Below are positions 1 through 7,959 of a stretch of DNA of 64,000 nt, one piece after another. A program made the position numbers and the translations under genes. The stretch's first letter is position 1. The number at the start of each line of letters is the position of its first letter. The stretch spans positions 6,138,001-6,202,000 of the forward strand of contig NZ_JBBPCL010000001.1 in the NCBI RefSeq assembly GCF_038039215.1, written 5' to 3'. The notes under the pieces were generated by a model, which had not been told where the DNA came from, did not search any database, and saw nothing but the letters and a program-made list of their open reading frames with translations. Source of the DNA: Pseudonocardia sp. T1-2H (GTDB lineage Bacteria > Actinomycetota > Actinomycetes > Mycobacteriales > Pseudonocardiaceae).

Positions 1-1
1 G

Positions 2-331
2 CGCAGCCACGACCAGTTCAACACCACGATCTACGGACTCGACGACCGCTACCGCGGCATCCACTCCGGACGTCGCGTCGTGTTCGTCTCCGCGGCGGAC
101 CTGAACGAGCTGGGGTTCCGGGACGGGGACACGGTGAACCTCGTCAGTGAGTGGGAGGACGGCGTGACCCGGCGCGCGGACGCGTTCCGGCTCGTCGAGT
201 ACTCCACCCCGAAGGGCTGCATCGCCGCCTACTACCCGGAGACCAACCCGCTGATCCCGTTGGAGTCGCAGGCGATCGCGAGCGGCACCCCGACGTCGAA
301 GTGGGTCGTCGTCCGGTTCGAACGCGCCTGA
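2..331 (+). CDS. FdhF/YdeP-family molybdopterin oxidoreductase, C-terminal part (5' truncated by window edge)
   Basis: The reading frame is open from base 2 to the TGA at 329-331 and gives the last 109 residues of a large protein. The segment has the molybdopterin-dinucleotide-binding beta-barrel pattern of formate-dehydrogenase-like enzymes: an N-terminal QFNTTIYG, then GRRVVFVSAADL, GFRDGDTVNLVS and a closing TPTSKWVVV, which resembles the end of E. coli YdeP. YdeP-type proteins bind a molybdenum cofactor and an Fe-S cluster, but their physiological substrate is not settled. A strong hairpin directly follows the stop, so this is probably the last gene of its transcript. The substrate and the rest of the gene lie outside the window. 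Confidence 0.8.
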   Translation, partial: RSHDQFNTTIYGLDDRYRGIHSGRRVVFVSAADLNELGFRDGDTVNLVSEWEDGVTRRADAFRLVEYSTPKGCIAAYYPETNPLIPLESQAIASGTPTSKWVVVRFERA

Positions 332-344
332 TCCCCGTCGTTCC

Positions 345-381
345 GAAGCGGCGTTCCGGCATTCGGCCGGGACGCCGCTTC
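345..381 (+). terminator. Intrinsic-type terminator hairpin after the molybdoenzyme gene
   Basis: A 15-bp stem (345-359 with 367-381) with one G-U pair encloses a 7-nt loop, 14 bases after the stop codon. There is no U tract, as is common for actinobacterial terminators. Confidence 0.75.
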
Positions 382-668
382 ACGCGTCTGCACACCATTG
401 CCCGGCGCCGCGTCCGCATTCCTCGACCCGCAGTGCCCGATGCACGGGGTCGGGAAATATGACGCCGGCCCATTCTTCGCGGCACACCCCGGGTGTCCGA
501 GCGAAACAACGTCACCGCTACTCCGTGCGCATGAAATCGCGTCGCGGGCCGAACCGGTAGTCCGTCGTCGCAGAAGCGACCCGCGATACCGCGTCCCGAT
601 TCTGTGTTCCCGTCGGGTTGAGCGAGAATGCAGGTTGGTAATCCCGTATTCGTGTGTGCGGGAGCGGG
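382..668. other. Intergenic stretch between the molybdoenzyme and a minus-strand gene
   Basis: With the hairpin before it, this makes a 337-bp gene-free region. Both flanking genes end here (convergent), so no promoter is needed. Small frames across it have no recognisable content. Its base composition is a little less GC-rich than the neighbouring genes, as expected for non-coding DNA. I see nothing further in it. Confidence 0.6.
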
Positions 669-1574
669 CTACCGGAGGCGGAGAGCGACCTTGCCGCGCG
701 TGTGGCCGTGCTCCACCGCCGCCAGGGCGGCGCCCGCGTCCTCGAAGGGCCGGACGTCCGTGACGTGCGGGGTGAGCTCCCCGGCCGCGACGAGGCGGGC
801 CAGCTCGGTCAGGACGGCGGTGCTGCGGTCCCGGACCACCTCGCCGCCACCGAGCTCCTTGGCCAGTTCCTTGTCCGCCACCGAGCGGACGCGGGAACGG
901 TCCCCGGCCAGGACCGCGACCGTGCGCAGGGCCTCGCCCCCGACCAGGTCGAACACCGCGTCGACGCCCCCGGGCGCGGCCTCGCGGATCCGCTCGGTGA
1001 CCCCGGGCCCGTAGGCCACCGGGGTGGCGCCGTAGGAGGCGATCAGATCGTGCTTCGCCGGGCCGGCGGTTCCCACCACGACCAGGCCGCGGGCCCGGGC
1101 GAGCTGCACCGCCGCGATGCCGACCCCGCCACCGGCCCCGTTCACCACCAGGGTGGCTCCGGCCGGGAGGGCCAGGCCGGTGAGGGCGTCGTGGGCGGTA
1201 CCGGCCGCGACGGGGAGCACCGCGGCGTCCTCGGGGGAGACGCCGTCGGGGCGGTGCGCCGCGAACGAGGCCGTGACCAGCGCGAGCTCCGCCCAGCCGC
1301 CGACCATCCCGGGACAGCCGCCGAAGACCTCGTCGCCGACCGCGAAGCCGTCGACGTCGGGTCCGACCTGCTCGACGGTCCCCGCGACCTCCCGGCCCAG
1401 CACCGCCGGACCCGCGACGCCGTAGGAACCCTCGCGGAGCTTCCAGTCCCCCGGGTTCACCCCGGCCGCCCGCACCCGGACCAGCAGCTCGCCGGGGCCG
1501 GGGGTAGGCACTCCGACGTCGAGGAAGGCCTCGTTCTCGGGCCCGCCGACCGTCGTGAAGCCGTACGCCCTCAT
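669..1574 (-). CDS. NADP-dependent quinone oxidoreductase-like protein (MDR superfamily)
   Basis: The 301-residue protein is a zinc-free medium-chain dehydrogenase/reductase. It has a GroES-like N-terminal domain (GVNPGDWKLREG near residues 38-49) and a Rossmann cofactor motif NGAGGGVG at 145-152. Such enzymes reduce quinones or activated double bonds with NADPH in the cytoplasm; the substrate here is unknown. Its ATG overlaps the stop of the upstream aminotransferase gene as ATGA (1571-1574), so the two are probably translated in a coupled way from one mRNA. The minus frame continues open upstream, but the ATG start fits the family N-terminus MRAYGFTTVGGP. Confidence 0.85.
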   Translation of the reverse strand: MRAYGFTTVGGPENEAFLDVGVPTPGPGELLVRVRAAGVNPGDWKLREGSYGVAGPAVLGREVAGTVEQVGPDVDGFAVGDEVFGGCPGMVGGWAELALVTASFAAHRPDGVSPEDAAVLPVAAGTAHDALTGLALPAGATLVVNGAGGGVGIAAVQLARARGLVVVGTAGPAKHDLIASYGATPVAYGPGVTERIREAAPGGVDAVFDLVGGEALRTVAVLAGDRSRVRSVADKELAKELGGGEVVRDRSTAVLTELARLVAAGELTPHVTDVRPFEDAGAALAAVEHGHTRGKVALRLR

Positions 1575-2743
1575 GCCTCCAGCGCCTTCCGCAGGTTCGC
1601 CAACCGGGACACGGCCTCGGCCAGCACCTCGTCCCTCTTGCAGAACGCGAACCGCACCAGCGTCCGCCCCAGGTCCGGGTCCGCGCAGAACACGGACACC
1701 GGGACCGCGGCGACGCCGACCAGGTCGGGTAGCCGCCAGCAGAACTCCGCCCCGTCCGCCACCCCCAGCGGTGCGACGTCGGTGACCACGAAGTACGTCC
1801 CGGACGACGGGTACACGGTGAGCCCGGCGGCCCGGAGCCCCGCGGAGAGCAGGTCCCGCTTGCCCTGCAGGCCCGACGCCAGGTCGTCGTAGAAGGAGTC
1901 CGGCAGGGCCAGCGCGTTCGCGATCGCGGGCTGGAACGGCGCCCCGCTCACGTAGGTCAGGAACTGCTTCGCGGCCCGCACCGACGCGAGCAGCTCGGCG
2001 GGACCGTGCACCCAGCCCACCTTCCAGCCCGTCACCGAGAACGTCTTGCCCGCGGAGGAGATCGTCAGCGTGCGGTCCGCGAGACCGGGCAGCGTCGCCA
2101 TCGGCACGTGCTCGCGGCCGTCGTAGAGCATGTGCTCGTACACCTCGTCGGCGACGATCACCGCGTCGAACTCCACGGCCAGCTGCCCGATGAGCGTCAG
2201 CTGCTCCCGGTCCAGGACGGTGCCGGTGGGGTTGTGCGGGGTGTTGACCAGCACGACCCGGGTGCGCCCGGAGAACGCGGCGCGCAGCTCGTCCGGGTCG
2301 AAGGCGAAGCTCGGCGATCCCGATGGACCGGGTCGCAGCGGCACCGCCCGCAACGTGGCTCCGGCCAGCGCGATCGTCGCGGCGTAGGAGTCGTAGTACG
2401 GCTGGAACGTGACGACCTCGTCCCCCGGCTCGCACAGCGCGAGGATCGCGGAGGCGATCGCCTCGGTGGCGCCGGTCGTGATCAGCACCCGTTCCGGGTC
2501 GACCTCCTGGCCGTAGAAGCGGCGCTGGTGCTCCGCCACGGCGGTGCGCAGCTCCGGGATCCCCGGTCCCGGCGGGTACTGGTTGACGCCTCCGGTGACG
2601 TTCGCGGCGACGTCGGCGAGCAGCGACGGCGGGCCGTCGGTGTCCGGGAAGCCCTGGCCGAGGTTGATCGCGCCGGTCCGCAGGGCCAGCGCCGACATCT
2701 CGGCGAAGATCGTGGAGGTGAAGGGCCGCATCCGCGCCGCCAT
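1571..2743 (-). CDS. dapC: Class I/II PLP-dependent aminotransferase, DapC-like
   Basis: The 390-residue protein has the fold-type I aminotransferase landmarks: NPTG at 171-174, DEVYEHM at 199-205, and the PLP lysine in SSAGKTF at about K233. Overall it reads very like mycobacterial DapC (N-succinyl-diaminopimelate aminotransferase of lysine and cell-wall biosynthesis), including RPFTSTIFAEMSALA near the start and GGVNQYPPGPG. Related transaminases use other substrates, so the symbol is provisional. A GTG at 2755 in the same frame has a better-spaced ribosome site (AGGGTGG) and may be the true start, adding four residues. It is divergent from the glutamine-synthetase-like gene and coupled to the oxidoreductase downstream. 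Confidence 0.8.
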   Translation of the reverse strand: MAARMRPFTSTIFAEMSALALRTGAINLGQGFPDTDGPPSLLADVAANVTGGVNQYPPGPGIPELRTAVAEHQRRFYGQEVDPERVLITTGATEAIASAILALCEPGDEVVTFQPYYDSYAATIALAGATLRAVPLRPGPSGSPSFAFDPDELRAAFSGRTRVVLVNTPHNPTGTVLDREQLTLIGQLAVEFDAVIVADEVYEHMLYDGREHVPMATLPGLADRTLTISSAGKTFSVTGWKVGWVHGPAELLASVRAAKQFLTYVSGAPFQPAIANALALPDSFYDDLASGLQGKRDLLSAGLRAAGLTVYPSSGTYFVVTDVAPLGVADGAEFCWRLPDLVGVAAVPVSVFCADPDLGRTLVRFAFCKRDEVLAEAVSRLANLRKALEA

Positions 2744-2812
2744 GGGTTCGCGCACGTCACCACCCTGACATGCGCTGGACCGGCGAACCGGCCCGGGCCA
2801 TGCTGACCGGTC

Positions 2813-4153
2813 ATGAGCCGAGTCGACGGGACCATCCGTGAGCTGTCCGACGCCGGCGTCGCCGGGTTGACGATCGCCTGGGCGGACAACAACGGGATCC
2901 CGCGCTCGCGGACCGTGCCGATCGCGGCACTGCACGACGTCGCCCGCACCGGGGTCGGCGTGACGCCGCTTTTCGCCGTCTTCGACAGCTCGGACGCGAT
3001 CACGTTCGCCCACCCGGGCCTCGCGACGCCGTCCGGGGACGTGCGCCTGGTCCCGGACCACCTGCGCATCACCCGGCTGGCGGGCCAGCCCGCGCTCGCC
3101 TGGGCGCCCGGGACGATCGTGACCGCCGAGGGGGAGCCCTGGCCCTACGATCCGCGGTCCGCGCTGCAACGGCAGGTCGACGCCCTGGCCGAGGCCGGGC
3201 TCACCGCACGCGCGGGCTACGAGCTCGAGTTCGGGGTCTACCTCGACGAGGGGATGGCCCCCGCCCATCACGGTCCCGCGTACGGCCCGGCGGCGCTCAC
3301 CGAGATCGACGCGTTCGTCGGGGACGTGCTGCACGACTTCCGCGCCAACGGCCTGCGGATCGGCCAGCTGCACGCGGAGTACGGCCCGGCCCAGGTCGAG
3401 GTGACGCTCGGCGCGGCGGACCCGGTGACCGCGGCCGACGAACAGCTGCTCGCCCGGCAGACGCTGCGGGCCGCGGCCCGGAAGCACGGGCTGTGCCTGA
3501 GCTTCGCGCCGCTGCCGTCGCAGGCGTCCGCGGGCAACGGCTGGCACCTGCACACCTCGTTGTGGCGGGGGGAGCGCAACCTGCTCGCCGGCGGCCCGGA
3601 GGGACCGGGCACGGACGGCGCCGCCTACGTCGCCGGGATCCTGCGGGACCTGCTCGCCGTCGCCGCGGTCAGCGCGCCGAGCCTCGGTTCGACGGCCCGC
3701 CTGCGGCCCGGCTTCTTCGCCGGCGCCTACGCGTTCTGGGGGGTGGAGAACCGGGAGGCGCCGCTGCGGTACGTGCCCGGGTCGGCGCTGCTCGGCGAGG
3801 ACCACGCGAACCTCGAGCTCAAGACGTCCGACGCGTCCGGCAACCCGTACCTCGCGCTGGCCGCCGTGCTCGCGGCCGGCGCCGCCGGGGTGGCCGAAGG
3901 CCTCGTCCCGCCCCCGCCGGTCGCCGAGGACCCCGGCACGTGGAGCGACGCCGAGCGCGCCGCGAGCGGGATCGTCGCGCTGCCCACCACACAGGCCGGT
4001 CAGGAGGAGGCGCTGCTGGCCAGCTCGCGCGTCACCGCCGCGCTCGGCCACGACCTGCTCGGCGCGTTCCTCGCCGTCCGCCGGTCCGATGCGGCGGCGG
4101 CCGAGGGCAAGGACCTCGACGACGTCCTCAGCGGGCTCCGCTGGCGCTACTGA
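2813..4153 (+). CDS. Glutamine synthetase family protein (probable gamma-glutamyl-amine ligase)
   Basis: The 446-residue protein keeps the catalytic core of the glutamine synthetase family: metal ligands in ELEF (137-140), HAEYGPAQVEV (187-197), the ATP/metal motif NGWHLHTSLW (242-251), NREAPLRY and the C-terminal ELKTSDASGNPYLALAA. Compared with true GlnA, the length and the divergent N-terminus resemble GlnA-like enzymes that attach glutamate to amines or polyamines. This assignment is from family resemblance and the amine is not known. The gene is divergent from the DapC-like gene, with only 57-69 bp between starts, and its end overlaps the next minus-strand gene by 7 bp. Confidence 0.8.
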   Translation: MSRVDGTIRELSDAGVAGLTIAWADNNGIPRSRTVPIAALHDVARTGVGVTPLFAVFDSSDAITFAHPGLATPSGDVRLVPDHLRITRLAGQPALAWAPGTIVTAEGEPWPYDPRSALQRQVDALAEAGLTARAGYELEFGVYLDEGMAPAHHGPAYGPAALTEIDAFVGDVLHDFRANGLRIGQLHAEYGPAQVEVTLGAADPVTAADEQLLARQTLRAAARKHGLCLSFAPLPSQASAGNGWHLHTSLWRGERNLLAGGPEGPGTDGAAYVAGILRDLLAVAAVSAPSLGSTARLRPGFFAGAYAFWGVENREAPLRYVPGSALLGEDHANLELKTSDASGNPYLALAAVLAAGAAGVAEGLVPPPPVAEDPGTWSDAERAASGIVALPTTQAGQEEALLASSRVTAALGHDLLGAFLAVRRSDAAAAEGKDLDDVLSGLRWRY

Positions 4154-5825
4154 CCGATCCTCGCCGCGGCCCGCAGCAGGCCGGGGGTGAGCCGGGACAA
4201 GGCCAGCGCGACGTGCGCCTCGGGCGTCACCGGGGCGAGCGCGACGTCCCTCTCCACGGCGCGCACCACGCGCTCCGCGACCTTCGACAACGGGTAGTTC
4301 CGCCGCAGGATCAGCGCGTTCGCGGAGCGCCGCTGCTCGGAGGCCGTCGACTCGTCCACGCCGACCATCCGGGCGGAGGACACGATGTCCGTGGGCACGA
4401 ACGCGGGGCACAGCGCGGTCACGCCGATCCCCTGCCCGGCCAGCTCCGCGCGCAGGCACTCGGACAGCATCAGCACCGCGGACTTCGTCGTGCAGTACGC
4501 CGGCAGGCCCGCCACCGGCGTGAACGCCGCCGCCGATGCGACGTTGACGATGTGCCCGCCCTCGCCGTGCTCCCGCAGTTGCGCGCCGAAGAGCCGGCAG
4601 CCGTGGATCACCCCCCACAGGTTGACGTCCAGGATCGCCTCCCAGTCCTCGACGCCGGTGTCCGCGAAGGGCCCCGACACGGCGATCCCCGCGTTGTTCA
4701 CCACGACGTCCGGCACGCCCGCCTCCGCCGCGACCCGGTCCGCGAAGGCGGCCATCGCGGCGCCGTCGGACACGTCGACCTCGTACGCCAGGCCGCCGGT
4801 CTCGAACGCGGTCTCCTGCGCCGTGGCCAGGTTCAGGTCCGCGGCGACGACGAGCGCGCCGCGCCGGCCGAACGCGTGCGCGACCGCGCGGCCGATCCCG
4901 CTCCCCGCCCCCGTCACGACGACGACCCGGCCGACCCAGCGGCCGACACCCTTCGCGACCGCCCGGGCCCGGCGCAGCGACGGCGTCTCCGCCGCGCCGT
5001 CGACGTGCGCGGCGAGCTCACGGACGCACCGGGCGACGACGTCCGGGCGCTCGCGGGGCAGCCAGTGCCCGCCGGGGACGGTCCGGACCCGCAGATCGTC
5101 GACGTACGGGGCGATCTGCGTCTGCAGCGCGGGCGTGACGAACGGGTCGTCGGCAGGGGCCAGGACCTGCACGGGGACGTCCGTGCGGACCGGCGCGCCC
5201 ACCGGGCCGCCGATGTTCTCGCGGTACAGCTCGAGGCCGCGGACGGCGTCCGCGGTCCTGGGCCGCGGGACGCCCGCCCGGCGGGACATCACGGCGCCGA
5301 TCAGGCCGGAGCGCCAGCCGAGCTCGGGCAGCACCGGAGCCCTGAACAGGAGCATGTACCAGGACGCCAGGGCCTGGCGGAGGCGGTCGCGGCGCCGGGC
5401 CCGGCGGTAGAAGGCGGCGACGTGCTCGCGCGCCGGCCCGGAGATCGACGTGAACGAGGCGACCCGCCCGTCGAGCGCCCCGTGCGTCACCGCGTGCCAG
5501 GCCTGGGTGGAGCCCCAGTCGTGGGCGAGCAGATGCACCGGCGTGCCGGGCGAGACCTCGTCGACGACGGCGCGCAGGTCCGCGGCGAGCCGCTCGATCC
5601 CGTAGCCGGCCCGCTCCCCGGGACGTCGGAGGCGCCGGCGCCCCGGACGTCGTAGGTCGCGACCCGGTGGGTGGCCACCAGCTCCCCGACCACGCCGTCC
5701 CAGACGGTGTGGTCGTCCGGGTAGCCGTGCACCGCGACGACCACCGGCGCCCCCTCCGGGCCGCTGACCTGCACCGCGAGCCGGAGCCCGTCCGTTGTGG
5801 TGATCACTGTCGCGCTGCTCGGCAT
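4147..5825 (-). CDS. EphD-like fusion: N-terminal alpha/beta (epoxide) hydrolase plus C-terminal SDR, frameshifted
   Basis: Two enzymes are joined in one gene. The N-terminal half is an alpha/beta hydrolase of epoxide-hydrolase type: oxyanion motif HGYPDDHTVWD, nucleophile in AHDWGSTQAW, lid tyrosine in SWYMLL, catalytic histidine in GGHWLPRERPD. The C-terminal half is a classical SDR with TGAGSGIG, NNAG and the active site YCTTK. This order matches mycobacterial EphD, which is about 590 residues. The frame breaks at a run of four C (5616-5619 on the plus strand). Adding one base there restores a continuous EphD-like protein of about 560 residues beginning at the ATG at 5825. I therefore treat the break as a probable sequence error, although a real null allele is possible. 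Confidence 0.75.
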
Positions 5826-5975
5826 GGGGCAACCCTAAGTCGCCCGGATCACAGCGAAACGCGCGCGGGAACATCACCCGGACGGGTGGGCTTGAGGCTG
5901 ACGGTGGGTCGCGCCGTGGGGGGCGACGTCGGTGCGCCACCGGCCCCACCACGGACCAGGAGATGAAGGTGCCGC

Positions 5976-7256
5976 GTGACCACCACCCCTGATCGCACTC
6001 GGACGGAGAAACGAGCCCGGGGCACCGCCGCCCCCGCGACTCCCGCCACCCCGCCCGGGCGGCTCCGGACCACCCTGTTGCTGGGCGCGCTCATCGCGCT
6101 CGGGCCGCTCACCATCGACATGTACCTGCCGGCCCTGCCGACGCTGACCGCGGACTTGCAGGCCACGGCTTCGGCCGTGCAGCTGACGCTCACCGGCACC
6201 CTGGTCGGCCTCGCGCTGGGCCAGCTGATCCTCGGCCCGCTCTCGGACTCGCTCGGCCGGCGGCGCCCGCTGCTCGCGGGGACGGCGCTGCACGTGCTGG
6301 CGTCACTGCTGATCGTGGTCGCCCCGAACATCGCCGTGCTCGGGGCGCTCCGGGTGCTCCAGGGCGTCGGTACCGCGGCAGGCGCGGTGATCGCGCTGGC
6401 CGTGGTCCGGGACCTGTTCTCCGGCCGGGCCGGGGCCACCCTGTTCTCCCGGCTGATGCTCGTGATGGGCGCCGCCCCGGTGCTCGCGCCGACCATCGGC
6501 GGCGAGCTGCTGCGCGTCACGGACTGGCGCGGGATCTTCGTCCTGCTCGCCGTCTACGGCGTCGCCCTGATCGCGCTGCTCACGGTCATGCTCGGCGAGA
6601 CGCTCCCGCCGGAGCGCCGGCGCAAGGCGGGCGTGGCGCACACCCTGCGCACCTATGGCGGCCTGTTCCGCGACCGCACCTACGTCGGCCTGGTCCTGGT
6701 GGCGGGGCTCGTCATGGCGGGGCTGTTCGCCTACGTCTCCGGCAGCTCGTTCGTCTACCAGGAGCAGTTCGGCCTCGACGAGCAGCAGTTCGGTCTGCTC
6801 TTCGGCGCCGGCGCGATCTGGCTGATCGCCGGTACCCAGCTCAACGCGGCCCTGCTGCGGCGGTTCGAACCGCGGCAGCTCCTGCCCGCCGCGATCGTCG
6901 GCGCGATGCTGGCCGGCCTGGCGCTGCTGATCCTGTCGTCGACCGGGACCGGGGGACTACCCGGCGTCGTCGCGCCCCTGTGGGTCGCACTGTTCTTCTG
7001 CGGGATCTCGATGCCCAACGGCCCGGCGCTCGCGCTCGCCCGGCACGGCGAGTCCGCCGGGACCGCGGCGGCGCTGCTCGGCGCGGTGCAGTTCGGCGTC
7101 GGCGCGCTGGTCTCGCCGCTGGTGGGCCTGCTCGGCAACGACGCGCCCGCGATGGGCGTCGTCATCTTCGCGGCCCTGCTGCTCGCGCTGCTGGTGCTCC
7201 TCACCGTCGTCCGGCCGTGGCAGCTGGCGGACCTCGACGAGGACGCCGCCGCCTGA
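5976..7256 (+). CDS. Bcr/CflA-type drug-resistance MFS transporter
   Basis: The 426-residue protein has twelve predicted membrane spans and the drug:proton antiporter layout of the Bcr/CflA group. After a short polar N-terminus comes the first span with GPLTIDMYLPALP, then the loop 2-3 signature LSDSLGRRRPLL and a motif-C-like glycine/proline-rich fifth span. Members export small molecules such as bicyclomycin or chloramphenicol; the substrate here is not predictable. Translation most likely starts at the GTG at 5976, with AAGGT and AGGAGAT upstream. It is divergent from the EphD-like gene and ends at a shared bidirectional hairpin. Confidence 0.85.
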   Translation: MTTTPDRTRTEKRARGTAAPATPATPPGRLRTTLLLGALIALGPLTIDMYLPALPTLTADLQATASAVQLTLTGTLVGLALGQLILGPLSDSLGRRRPLLAGTALHVLASLLIVVAPNIAVLGALRVLQGVGTAAGAVIALAVVRDLFSGRAGATLFSRLMLVMGAAPVLAPTIGGELLRVTDWRGIFVLLAVYGVALIALLTVMLGETLPPERRRKAGVAHTLRTYGGLFRDRTYVGLVLVAGLVMAGLFAYVSGSSFVYQEQFGLDEQQFGLLFGAGAIWLIAGTQLNAALLRRFEPRQLLPAAIVGAMLAGLALLILSSTGTGGLPGVVAPLWVALFFCGISMPNGPALALARHGESAGTAAALLGAVQFGVGALVSPLVGLLGNDAPAMGVVIFAALLLALLVLLTVVRPWQLADLDEDAAA

Positions 7257-7265
7257 CCGCACCAG

Positions 7266-7312
7266 GGAGCCATGACGCGCTTGTCGAACCCCCGCCCTCG
7301 CGTCGTGGCTCC
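7266..7312. terminator. Bidirectional hairpin between the Bcr-like and padR-like genes
   Basis: A 14-bp stem (7266-7279 with 7299-7312, one mismatch) lies between two convergent genes. Its arms are also part of an imperfect direct repeat of CCATGACGCG. Confidence 0.65.
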
Positions 7313-7322
7313 ATGACGCGGG

Positions 7323-7865
7323 TCAGGTATGGGCGCGTTCCAGCTCCTTCTCCAGGCGCTCGATCGCCCAGACCGCCCAGCTGTGCACGGCGTCGTACTG
7401 CCGCACCCCGTACTCCGCGGCGAGCAGCCCGAACCCCTCCTCGCTGGTGAACGGCACGTCGTCGTTCTCCACCCGGATCCGGCGCAGCTCTTCCGCGCCC
7501 TCCCGGGTGTGCTCGGCGATCCCGCGGAGCAGGATCAGCGCGTCCTTCGGGTCCAGGGCGGAGATCAGGAACATCCGCAGCACCTGCTCGTTGCGGACCC
7601 GGCCCGCCCGCGGCGGCGCCAGCAGCCATTCGCGCAGCTCGGCGCGGCCCTCGGAGGTGACGGCGTAGGTCCGGCTGCCGCGTGCGCCCTCGTGAGTGAC
7701 CTCGACGAGCCCGCGCTCCGCGAGCCGGTTCAGCTCCGGGTAGATGCTCGTGTGCCCGGCCTGCCAGGCGTAGCGGCCCAGGTCGCCCTCGAACGACTTC
7801 GTCAGCTCGTACCCGCTCGAGGGCCGGACGGCGAGCAGGCCCAGCAACGCGTGCGTCAGCGACAT
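7323..7865 (-). CDS. PadR-family transcriptional regulator
   Basis: The 180-residue protein is a typical two-domain PadR repressor. The winged helix occupies about residues 1-85 (MSLTHALLGLLAVRPSSGYEL, STSIYPELNRLAERGLV-like recognition region, SRTYAVTSEGRAEL wing), and a C-terminal helical dimerisation region ends in WAIERLEKEL. It faces the carotenoid oxygenase gene across a 94-bp gap that carries a perfect PadR-type site, so it probably represses itself and that gene. No Shine-Dalgarno sequence precedes the ATG, but a TAAGCT -10 element (7872-7877) lies 6 nt upstream, which suggests a leaderless transcript. The inducing ligand is unknown. Confidence 0.85.
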   Translation of the reverse strand: MSLTHALLGLLAVRPSSGYELTKSFEGDLGRYAWQAGHTSIYPELNRLAERGLVEVTHEGARGSRTYAVTSEGRAELREWLLAPPRAGRVRNEQVLRMFLISALDPKDALILLRGIAEHTREGAEELRRIRVENDDVPFTSEEGFGLLAAEYGVRQYDAVHSWAVWAIERLEKELERAHT

Positions 7866-7888
7866 GCGAGGAGCTTAGCTGCCATCGT

Positions 7889-7912
7889 CGACATGTCACT
7901 ATTGACATGTCG
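7889..7912. promoter_or_regulatory. PadR operator (ATGT-N8-ACAT) in the padR/carotenoid oxygenase gap
   Basis: Two copies of the self-complementary octamer GACATGTC (7890-7897 and 7904-7911) are 14 bp apart. Together they contain ATGT-N8-ACAT (7893-7908), the published core consensus of PadR operators. The site overlaps the -35 regions of both divergent promoters, as expected for a repressor. Confidence 0.8.
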
Positions 7913-7931
7913 TGGGACACGGGTGCAGAGT
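7902..7931 (+). promoter_or_regulatory. Promoter of the carotenoid oxygenase gene
   Basis: TTGACA (7902-7907), an 18-bp spacer and CAGAGT (7926-7931). The -35 is embedded in the PadR operator. Confidence 0.55.
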
Positions 7932-7959
7932 CGCGGTCATCACCGAGGAGGACGCGACG

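Noticed and set aside
1571..4618. A single 1015-residue minus-strand open frame
   Set aside because: Only the last ~390 residues are the aminotransferase. The rest is antisense to the glutamine-synthetase-like gene and has the Arg/Gly-rich composition of a GC-driven shadow frame.
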